A stretch of 5,858 bases of DNA, from NCBI GenBank assembly GCA_001768155.1, contig MENC01000082.1, forward strand, positions 15,708-21,565, given 5' to 3'. The notes under the pieces are model-generated. The model had not been told where the DNA came from. It saw nothing but the letters and a program-made list of their open reading frames with translations, and ran no database searches. Both the position numbers and the translations under genes were made by a program. Origin of the DNA: Bacteroidetes bacterium GWA2_30_7. Its GTDB lineage: Bacteria > Bacteroidota > Bacteroidia > Bacteroidales > GWF2-33-38. Shown one piece after another: positions 1 through 5,117 of the stretch (within the stretch, counting starts at the first letter, position 1; each line of letters begins with the position of its first letter).

Positions 1-594
1 GAAAAGAATAACTGAGAATAGACCAGTTAAAAATCCTACATAAACTTGCAAATTACTGTGTGCTTTAAGATACAATCTGGCTGAAGCAGTAAATCCACTT
101 ACTAAAAAAAGAATTATAAGAAAATTTGAAATATCTAAATCGAACTTTATTCCGGTAAAAATTACAAATCCTGTAAAACTTCCTAACCCAACCAAATGAT
201 TACTGATTTTCCATTTAATTGTAATTAAAAGCGAGATTATTACAATAATGGTTGAAAAAAGAAAAAATTTGTTCATATATGTAGGAATGGGTAATTGGCT
301 GATAGTAAAATATGTAAAGTAAAATGCCAGTGCGGTTATTAATAGTGGAATAACCCTTTCTCTACGAACGCTTAATGTTAAATTTTTGATAATTTTTTTA
401 TATAAAAAAAAAGGCATAAAAGTTAGTGGAAGCACAAAAGTGCCAATGAACGTTATTAAATAAACTATAAGTTTTGCTTCATTAGGAATGAACGAAAAAT
501 AAGAGCCGGAATTGAATAAAAATAACATTCCGTAAGTAGGACCAAGTAATGGATGAAAAATTAATGAAACAATATTTGCAATTTTTTTTATCAT
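1..594 (-). CDS. PAP2-like polytopic membrane protein (partial, C-terminus cut by window edge)
   Basis: The reading frame is open from an ATG at 594 to base 1 without a stop, giving 198 visible residues. The protein is very hydrophobic, with about five membrane segments (roughly residues 5-28, 42-64, 82-98, 109-127 and 157-170). It resembles the PAP2 superfamily (type 2 phosphatidic acid phosphatases, which remove phosphate from membrane lipids or isoprenoid carriers) in its small Bacteroidota branch. The three motifs are degenerate: RRERVIP (77-83) in place of KX6RP, ISNH (130-133) in place of PSGH, and R173-x5-H179 followed by Gln183 where the usual Asp of the third motif would be. The general-acid and nucleophile histidines (H133, H179) are therefore present but the charge-relay Asp is not. 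The start fits the family's MIKK-type N-terminus; the next ATG (codon 23) would remove the first membrane segment. It follows the receptor's terminator and seems to have its own promoter. Activity and substrate are unknown. Confidence 0.75.
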   Translation of the reverse strand, partial: MIKKIANIVSLIFHPLLGPTYGMLFLFNSGSYFSFIPNEAKLIVYLITFIGTFVLPLTFMPFFLYKKIIKNLTLSVRRERVIPLLITALAFYFTYFTISQLPIPTYMNKFFLFSTIIVIISLLITIKWKISNHLVGLGSFTGFVIFTGIKFDLDISNFLIILFLVSGFTASARLYLKAHSNLQVYVGFLTGLFSVILF

Positions 595-599
595 TGAAA

Positions 600-630
600 C
601 AAACGTAATTGAATTTTAGCAAAATTCAAA
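600..630 (-). promoter_or_regulatory. Candidate Bacteroidota-type promoter for the PAP2-like gene
   Basis: On the minus strand TTTG (630-627) is followed after 19 bases by TACGTTTG (607-600), an exact match to the TTTG / TAnnTTTG pattern known for the primary sigma factor of Bacteroidota, at the expected spacing. Only five bases separate the second element from the ATG at 594, so the start of transcription would fall at or next to the start codon. AT-rich DNA gives chance matches, but both elements and the spacing agree here, and the site lies just after a terminator. Confidence 0.5.
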
Positions 631-660
631 CGAATTAATAAAATTTGCTGAAAATGAATT

Positions 661-703
661 AAAAAAAGGTTGGACATGTCGGAAAATTTAATGTACAACC
701 TTT
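661..703 (-). terminator. Rho-independent terminator of the TonB-receptor gene
   Basis: Bases 665-677 and 691-703 can pair in 12 of 13 positions (core GGTTG/CAACC, one G-A mismatch) around a 13-base loop. On the minus strand the hairpin is followed at once by seven T residues (667-661; the last three A-T pairs of the stem overlap this run). It lies about 30 bases after the receptor's stop codon and before the next gene's promoter, as expected for an intrinsic terminator. Confidence 0.8.
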
Positions 704-733
704 AAAAAGAAATGTTCAGATTTTACTATAATA

Positions 734-2938
734 TTAGTAATTGATTCTGATAGAGGCAAATATGTTTCTTCCCGGTGCATTAATTCCACTAGCAAATGAA
801 CGATACTGAGTATCGAAAACATTATCAATTCCAGCTTGTAAAGTAATATATTTTTGAACTTTGTAAGAAGCTCTAAGATTTACTGTAAACCAAGCGGGCA
901 TTCCATCTGGTGTTGCATATTGTTCGTTGTCTTCGCCTCCAAGGCTGTAATCTTTAATTTTCTTCCAGCCATTATAATTTATAAAAAAATCTGAACCGAA
1001 ATTCTTGTTTTTATAAGTAAGTTTAGTTCTAGCCATAAAAGGAGGAATATGGTCGAGTGGAGCATCAGTCGAATCAGTTTTAACTCTTCCATAAGTATAG
1101 CTTACCATTAATGAGAAAATGAAATGTTCGCCAGCCTGAGATTTCATGGTTGAAGAAACTCCATATAAAAATGCTTCTTTTTTATTCTGATTTGCATAAA
1201 CCTGACTTAATGTTCCGTCATACATAATTGAATCTTTTCCGTCAAATTTAAATTTATCAGAAACAATTGCATCAAAAAATTGTGTGTAATAAATGTTGTT
1301 TTCCCACAGTGTTTTATGTTCAAAAATCTTAGTAAAACCCATTTCATAATTTATAGTTTTTTCAGGTTTTAAATCAGAGTTTGGAACAATAACAGAGCCA
1401 GTTGTAGATTCAAAAATTTTACTCATGTCGTCAACATTTGGAACTCTGAAGCCTGTAGAAACTAAAAGAGACAGCTTCCAATCGTCAGTTGGACAATTTA
1501 TTAAGCCAACGCTACCTGAGTAAACTGGTGAATTTTGGTTTATACTATTATATGGAAAATGGAAAAATGAAGTATCAACTAAAGTAGATTTTAATGAAGA
1601 AAAACCACCCCTAATCCCATCATTTAAAGTTAATTGGTCATTTATTTGCCATGTGTGAGAAACATAAGCTCCAATATTTAACATAGAGTTGTCGCCATCT
1701 GGATATCTTGTGTCAAGAGGAGTATTTTCTCCAGTTATAATATTTTCGTTATTTGCAGTAGATTTCAATGTGTTATACTGAGCGTCTAAACCAAATCGAA
1801 GGTTATGGTTTTTAATAAATTTTTGAAAATCAATATCAACGCCAATAACATTTACATTTTCAACACGATGAGCTAAATCTTCTTTTCCAAAATTTCTGTT
1901 GTGTCGGCTTTCTTCAACACTTTGATAACTAACCCCCAAATTAATATTATGGAAAAATGATTCTGGATTTGAGAATTTTAAATCATAAGCAGTTAAAAGA
2001 CGAGTTTGTGGACCATAATACCATTCGGCAGATTTTAAACCAACGCCTTTTGGGTCTGTAAGGCGGTCATATCTAGGCACATCAGAAGAGTTTGAAAATT
2101 GAACATTCAGTCCATGCGAAAGATGTTCAGATTGCTGATAAAGAAATTTTTGCAAAATATCATATTGTGTGTATCCGCTTTGTTTTTGTAAATAACGGTC
2201 GCTATTTTTAACTAATGAATCTTTTCCATTAAATCTTTCAACATAATATGGTCTTTCTCCATAACTAGTTGTATAAAAAGGATTTTGATTTTTCCCGCCT
2301 TTTAAATCACCAAAACTGGAATATGTAAATGAACTTAATGAAGCAAATTTTTTAGTTCCAAAATTAAAATCAAAATGTTCAGCCATTTCATTATTTATGC
2401 TTCCATAACGAGATGATGCATTGATTTTTATGTTTGTTTTTTGTTCTTCATAAGCAAATTTTGGCTTTTTTGTATAAAGATGTATTACACCGCCTAATGC
2501 GTCGCTTCCATAAACTGTAGATGATGGACCAAATAAAATTTCGGTGCGTTCGAGTATTGCATTATCAAGTGTAACAAGATTTTGCAAGTGTCCGGAACGA
2601 TAAATCAGATTATTCATTTTTACACCATCAATTACAAGCAAAATACGACTAGATTCAAATCCACGAATTACAGGACTTCCGCCACCCATTTGACTTTTCT
2701 GCACAAAAACACTTCCTGTATTTGCAATTAGGTCGGCAGTTGATTGAGATTGACTATTTTCAATCTCTTTTACCGAAATTACCTGAATTTGTTGTGAAAC
2801 TGTTTTTTTGGTCTCTAATGATTTATTTGCAGAAATGACAGCTTCTTTAATTGTAATTATTGTAGTATCTGTATGTAAAGTTTGACATAAAGACATTTTA
2901 AAAAGCAATATAGATAAAATTATATATATAAGTTTCAT
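734..2938 (-). CDS. TonB-dependent outer-membrane receptor, heme/hemoglobin-receptor-like
   Basis: This is a 734-residue outer-membrane active transporter, energised by TonB-ExbB-ExbD. A signal peptide covers residues 1-18 (hydrophobic core IIYILSILLF-like, probable cleavage before Gln19; the MSLC sequence is a poor lipobox). A TonB-box-like stretch, KEAVISA, lies at 31-37. The plug domain spans about 45-157, with the typical GGGSPVIRGFESSRILLVIDG (85-105) and EILFGPSSTVYGSDALGGVI (133-152). The rest is the beta-barrel, ending in Tyr after NIFASIRIN, a good outer-membrane insertion signal. The plug, with YRSGHLQN (113-120) and a FRVP (497-500) ... NSDL (520-523) pair in the barrel, resembles heme/hemoglobin receptors with FRAP and NPNL boxes. 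There is, however, no His between those boxes, where heme receptors carry a ligand, so the substrate stays open (heme, another metal complex, or something else). There is no N-terminal carboxypeptidase-like domain as in SusC or many siderophore receptors. It lies downstream of an unknown membrane-anchored protein and ends at a strong terminator. Confidence 0.9.
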   Translation of the reverse strand: MKLIYIILSILLFKMSLCQTLHTDTTIITIKEAVISANKSLETKKTVSQQIQVISVKEIENSQSQSTADLIANTGSVFVQKSQMGGGSPVIRGFESSRILLVIDGVKMNNLIYRSGHLQNLVTLDNAILERTEILFGPSSTVYGSDALGGVIHLYTKKPKFAYEEQKTNIKINASSRYGSINNEMAEHFDFNFGTKKFASLSSFTYSSFGDLKGGKNQNPFYTTSYGERPYYVERFNGKDSLVKNSDRYLQKQSGYTQYDILQKFLYQQSEHLSHGLNVQFSNSSDVPRYDRLTDPKGVGLKSAEWYYGPQTRLLTAYDLKFSNPESFFHNINLGVSYQSVEESRHNRNFGKEDLAHRVENVNVIGVDIDFQKFIKNHNLRFGLDAQYNTLKSTANNENIITGENTPLDTRYPDGDNSMLNIGAYVSHTWQINDQLTLNDGIRGGFSSLKSTLVDTSFFHFPYNSINQNSPVYSGSVGLINCPTDDWKLSLLVSTGFRVPNVDDMSKIFESTTGSVIVPNSDLKPEKTINYEMGFTKIFEHKTLWENNIYYTQFFDAIVSDKFKFDGKDSIMYDGTLSQVYANQNKKEAFLYGVSSTMKSQAGEHFIFSLMVSYTYGRVKTDSTDAPLDHIPPFMARTKLTYKNKNFGSDFFINYNGWKKIKDYSLGGEDNEQYATPDGMPAWFTVNLRASYKVQKYITLQAGIDNVFDTQYRSFASGINAPGRNIFASIRINY

Positions 2939-2975
2939 ATATTCAATTTTGTTAAATTATTTAATTTATTATCAA

Positions 2976-2995
2976 TGCAATAGTTGAAAATTGCA
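2976..2995. repeat. Short inverted repeat TGCAAT/ATTGCA upstream of the receptor gene
   Basis: TGCAAT (2976-2981) and ATTGCA (2990-2995) are perfect inverted copies 8 bases apart, 38 bases upstream of the receptor's ATG. The same ATTGC core recurs in the neighbouring hairpin at 3003-3029. The arrangement would suit a dimeric regulator's operator, but no regulator is encoded in the window and short palindromes are common in AT-rich DNA. Confidence 0.35.
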
Positions 2996-3002
2996 AATGT
3001 TA

Positions 3003-3029
3003 GCAATAAAATAATGAATATTTTATTGC
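3003..3029. repeat. 11-bp perfect inverted repeat after the 179-residue gene
   Basis: GCAATAAAATA (3003-3013) and TATTTTATTGC (3019-3029) are perfect inverted copies around a 5-base loop. The hairpin begins 9 bases after the stop codon of the upstream gene. It has no T-run behind it on the minus strand, so it is a poor intrinsic terminator. It could protect the 3' end of the upstream message, weaken read-through into the receptor gene, or serve as a binding site. No exact TAnnTTTG promoter element was found in the 100-bp gap (2939-3038), so the receptor may depend on read-through or on an activated promoter. Confidence 0.5.
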
Positions 3030-3038
3030 AATAATAAT

Positions 3039-3578
3039 TTAAGCTTTTGGAGGATGATGCGAATTAAAAAGAGAATTAAATTCGTAAAGGTTTTTAATGT
3101 CAAAATATTTTAAATTATTTTGATTACAATTAAAATTAAATGTAATTGTAGTTTGAATATAAGTTAGTTGCATAAATGCAAGTAAATTTTGAACTTTAAT
3201 TTTATTTGGGAGTTGTGTTCCTGTATAATTATTAATATAATTATTGTAATTACTTATGAGATGTTGTTCGTTTTTATCGTTGAAAGCATAAATAATTATT
3301 TCATTATCAGAAATTTCAGACTTTACAATATCGTAAAGTTTTCCAAAATAAAAGAATTCTTTATTGTTATCGTGCCAGTTGAAAAATTCAGGAGAATTTG
3401 TATAAATATCTTTCTTAAAATGAAAAACTTCAAGGTTCAAGTTGTTAATATCGTGAGCCATAATGCTTTTTATTTCTTTTTTTATTGATTTTTGAATTGA
3501 TTTAAATACAAAGAAATATCCAAAACTAAAATATAGAATATTTAATGTCAGTAATATTAGTATTGTCTTTTTAATCAT
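3039..3578 (-). CDS. Membrane-anchored extracytoplasmic protein of unknown function, His-rich tail
   Basis: I do not recognise a named family. The 179-residue protein has one N-terminal hydrophobic segment (about residues 5-26) followed by a Lys-rich stretch (KSIQKSIKKEIKS, 26-38). The rest is soluble, so it is either anchored with its bulk in the periplasm or, if the segment is cleaved, exported. The middle part (EFFYFGKLYDIVKSEISDNE, about 74-93) recalls small uncharacterised Bacteroidota proteins that carry an E-F-x-x-x-GK-x-YD-I/V motif and often sit beside TonB-dependent receptors; this is from memory and not certain. It ends in HHPPKA, a possible metal-binding tail. It is very rich in Asn, Ile, Phe and Lys, in keeping with the AT-rich DNA. 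The gene lies 41 bp after kdsB and 100 bp before the receptor gene, on the same strand. An accessory role for the receptor (binding or sensing of its substrate or metal) is an inference from position. Confidence 0.75.
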   Translation of the reverse strand: MIKKTILILLTLNILYFSFGYFFVFKSIQKSIKKEIKSIMAHDINNLNLEVFHFKKDIYTNSPEFFNWHDNNKEFFYFGKLYDIVKSEISDNEIIIYAFNDKNEQHLISNYNNYINNYTGTQLPNKIKVQNLLAFMQLTYIQTTITFNFNCNQNNLKYFDIKNLYEFNSLFNSHHPPKA

Positions 3579-3594
3579 TTTAAGTTTAGAAATA

Positions 3595-3624
3595 CAAAAG
3601 TATTAATTAATACAATTTATTAAA
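3595..3624 (-). promoter_or_regulatory. Candidate promoter for the 179-residue gene and receptor
   Basis: On the minus strand TACTTTTG (3602-3595) matches TAnnTTTG exactly. A TTTA (3624-3621), three of four bases of the -33 element, lies 18 bases upstream and overlaps the kdsB stop codon. Transcription would start about 10-15 bases before the ATG at 3578. The palindrome GTATTAATTAATAC (3600-3613) overlaps the site, followed on the minus strand by TTTT. It may act as an operator or as a weak terminator for kdsB. Confidence 0.4.
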
Positions 3625-4345
3625 TAATTTTTTTCAAGTCTTCTGGAGAATCAATAGCAATAGTTTCAAATTCAGTTATTTGAATATAGATTTTATATCC
3701 ATTTTCAATCCATCTGAGTTGTTCAAGCGATTCGGCAATTTCGAGCATTCCTTGAGGAAGTTTTGTAATTTCGGCTAAAATATTTGTTCTATAAGCATAA
3801 ATTCCAATATGTTTGAAATATAAAGTCTGGCATTTGCTATCCTTGTTTCTTAAATAAGGAATTGGATTGCGACTGAAATAAATAGCATCCTTATTTTTAT
3901 CAATAATTACTTTTACAATATTTGGATTGTTAATTTCTTCTTCCGAATTTGTTGGTTTAATGAGTGTTGCAATTTGCACATTATCAATTTTAAAAGCATC
4001 AGAAAGTAGTTTTAATTGTTCGGGTTGGATAAATGGTTCATCGCCCTGAATACAAAGTACTACATCGAATTTAATCTTTAATGATTTTTCAATAATTGAA
4101 ATTGCTTCGGCACATCTATCGGTTCCGCTCTGATGATTTTCTGATGTTAGTACAACTTTTCCGTTGAACTTTTTTACTACATTTTCTATTCGGGAATCAT
4201 CAGTGGCAACATAAACATAATCAAGAGCTTTCGAGGCTTGTTCGTAAACATGCTGAATCATTGGTTTTCCTTTGATTTCAACTAAAGGTTTGCCGGGAAA
4301 TCTTGTTGAGGCGTAGCGGGCAGGGATTATTCCGATTGTTTTCAT
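3620..4345 (-). CDS. kdsB: 3-deoxy-manno-octulosonate cytidylyltransferase (CMP-Kdo synthetase)
   Basis: This cytoplasmic enzyme activates Kdo with CTP to give CMP-Kdo and pyrophosphate, the sugar donor used by Kdo transferase on lipid A and essential for most LPS-bearing cells. The 241 residues match the usual length of about 245-250. The nucleotide-binding N-terminus is IIPARYASTRFPGKPL (6-21), with the signature R10, R15 and K19. SENHQSGTDRCAEA (68-81) is the CMP-Kdo synthetase cytidine/Kdo-site motif. QGDEPFI (100-106) holds the Mg-binding Asp102. YFSRNPIPY (156-164) and KHIGIYAYR (178-186) are the Kdo-binding segments, and the C-terminal AIDSPEDL (230-237) gives the second metal-site Asp. 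All expected motifs are intact, so it should be functional. The ATG at 4345 puts IIPAR at the normal distance from the start. The gene follows the toxin by 34 bp and precedes the 179-residue gene by 41 bp. No clear promoter is seen right before it, so transcription from within or ahead of the toxin gene is possible. Confidence 0.97.
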   Translation of the reverse strand: MKTIGIIPARYASTRFPGKPLVEIKGKPMIQHVYEQASKALDYVYVATDDSRIENVVKKFNGKVVLTSENHQSGTDRCAEAISIIEKSLKIKFDVVLCIQGDEPFIQPEQLKLLSDAFKIDNVQIATLIKPTNSEEEINNPNIVKVIIDKNKDAIYFSRNPIPYLRNKDSKCQTLYFKHIGIYAYRTNILAEITKLPQGMLEIAESLEQLRWIENGYKIYIQITEFETIAIDSPEDLKKII

Positions 4346-4351
4346 TTTTTT

Positions 4352-4378
4352 GGACGCTGATTTTCGCTGATAGATCTG
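4352..4378. repeat. Short direct repeat between toxin and kdsB, possible remnant of a dispersed intergenic repeat
   Basis: On the minus strand ATCAGCG occurs twice (4371-4365 and 4361-4355), three bases apart, preceded by the palindrome AGATCT and followed by TCC. This kind of sequence (runs of ATCAGCG / ATCTGCG separated by A-rich spacers) is, from memory, a recurrent intergenic motif in many Bacteroidota genomes. It is visibly richer in GC than the intergenic DNA around it. Here it fills almost the whole 34-bp gap. The link to a repeat family is inference. Confidence 0.4.
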
Positions 4379-4379
4379 G

Positions 4380-4805
4380 TTATTTTTTAATCAATTTATC
4401 AAATTCAGAATATCTGACAATGAGAGTATTTCCAATTTTATTTAATTCTAATAAATCGTTATCACCAGTAATTAAAAAATCTGCATTTGAATCAATTGCT
4501 AATGAAACTAAATAATTATCTTTTAAATCTCTACAAATTGAAGACCTTGTCTTGAGTTCAATTATTTCCGAAAATTCACTAAATAATTCAAAAAATTCTT
4601 CTATTTGCTTTATTGATAAATATTTTTTGATTTTGTTTTTTTTGAAAACTTCCGATAATTCTTGAAGTTGCTCATTGCAAGAAATAATTCTAAAAAATTG
4701 AGAATCAATATGAACCTGAAGTCCCTTTAAAGTTTTTCCAATAAGAAAAGAAATCCAAATGTTAGTATCAATTATGATTTTAAATGATTTGTTTTCCCTT
4801 TTCAT
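4380..4805 (-). CDS. PIN-domain toxin of a type II toxin-antitoxin module (COG1569-type)
   Basis: PIN-domain toxins are Mg-dependent ribonucleases that cut RNA until held by their antitoxin. The 141 residues cover one complete PIN domain: the first strand with the acidic site, KIIIDTNIWISFL (9-21, Asp13); the second acidic position in CNEQLQELSEV (43-53, Glu49); CRDLKDNYLVSLA (91-103, Asp93 and Asp96); and DFLITGDNDLLEL (109-121, Asp115 and Asp117). The spacing, and the RDxKDN-x-L and LITGDxDLL sequences, are those of the group annotated as putative toxin component, PIN family. All catalytic acidic residues are present, so it looks active. The ATG at 4805 lies inside the last codons of the upstream antitoxin (26-bp overlap), which suggests coupled translation. 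No other in-frame ATG precedes Asp13. Its natural RNA target cannot be read from the sequence. Confidence 0.88.
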   Translation of the reverse strand: MKRENKSFKIIIDTNIWISFLIGKTLKGLQVHIDSQFFRIISCNEQLQELSEVFKKNKIKKYLSIKQIEEFFELFSEFSEIIELKTRSSICRDLKDNYLVSLAIDSNADFLITGDNDLLELNKIGNTLIVRYSEFDKLIKK

Positions 4806-5013
4806 ATCTTTGTTTTCTTACAGATTCAACCTCTTTTGTAATATCTTCTAAGGAAAGTTCATTTGTTTTGGTAGATTTTAATAGATTGTTGAACCTTTTT
4901 AAAAATAAAGATTTTTTTAACTCATTGAATATTTCAAATTTGTCATTATAGTTAAGTTTATTTATTATTTGGATAAATAACTTTTTATCTAATTCAATAT
5001 TAATAGCTTTCAT
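4780..5013 (-). CDS. Antitoxin partner of the PIN toxin
   Basis: This is a small protein of 77 residues, rich in Lys and Glu, whose gene overlaps the toxin gene by 26 bp in the usual antitoxin-then-toxin order. The C-terminal part LSLEDITKEVESVRKQRYEK resembles the toxin-neutralising tail of small antitoxins that accompany PIN toxins in Bacteroidota (pattern E-I-x-x-E-V-x-x-V-R-x-x-R-Y). The N-terminal part (IELDKKLFIQIINKL...FEIFNELKKSLF) is predicted to be helical and could be the DNA-binding or dimerisation half; its fold is not recognised. An upstream in-frame TTG at 5040 would give 86 residues, but that TTG lies inside the -7 element of the likely promoter, so the ATG at 5013 is preferred. 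It probably binds the toxin and may repress its own promoter, as is known for such pairs. The assignment rests mainly on position and the C-terminal motif. Confidence 0.75.
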   Translation of the reverse strand: MKAINIELDKKLFIQIINKLNYNDKFEIFNELKKSLFLKRFNNLLKSTKTNELSLEDITKEVESVRKQRYEKGKQII

Positions 5014-5037
5014 AAATCTAATTTCTATTTTTCTTAT

Positions 5038-5069
5038 CAAATTTAATCATTTTTTGAAAGATGAGCAAA
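5038..5069 (-). promoter_or_regulatory. Candidate Bacteroidota-type promoter of the toxin-antitoxin module
   Basis: On the minus strand TTTG (5069-5066) is followed after 20 bases by TAAATTTG (5045-5038), matching the TTTG / TAnnTTTG pattern exactly. The predicted transcript would start around 5030-5035 and carry a leader of about 20 A-rich bases before the ATG at 5013. The site lies in the short gap after the lyase gene's probable terminator, so the module seems to be transcribed on its own. Confidence 0.55.
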
Positions 5070-5091
5070 TATTATAAATTCAATAAAATGT

Positions 5092-5117
5092 AAAAAACTG
5101 GGTTATTATCTTCCAGT
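5092..5117 (-). terminator. Weak Rho-independent terminator at the end of the lyase-like gene
   Basis: ACTGG (minus strand, 5117-5113) pairs with CCAGT (5101-5097), and the minus strand continues with a T-run (5097-5092, its first T being the last base of the stem). The 5-bp stem spans the stop codon in its 11-base loop. It is short, so termination may be partial, but the T-run and the promoter that follows support it. Confidence 0.4.

Noticed and set aside
618..650. Second hairpin AGCAAA...TTTGCT between the terminator and the PAP2-like gene
   Set aside because: The pairing is imperfect, the loop is long and no T-run follows; it overlaps the promoter match and is likely chance in AT-rich DNA.
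2976..3029. CRISPR-like or tandem repeat array from the recurring ATTGC cores
   Set aside because: The units are only 5-6 bases long, alternate in orientation and have no regular spacers; they are inverted repeats, not an array.
3189..3488. Plus-strand open frame of 99 codons
   Set aside because: It lies antisense inside the 179-residue gene, encodes a low-complexity Ile/Phe/Asn-rich product that mirrors the AT-rich opposite strand, and has no recognisable motif.
3600..3613. 14-bp perfect palindrome GTATTAATTAATAC as a strong terminator of kdsB
   Set aside because: It is made almost wholly of A and T, so as RNA it would give a very weak 5-bp stem, with only TTTT behind it; it is noted only within the promoter entry as a possible operator or weak terminator.
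4303..4515. Plus-strand open frame of 70 codons
   Set aside because: It runs antisense across the end of the toxin gene and the start of kdsB, both well supported, and shows no domain of its own.
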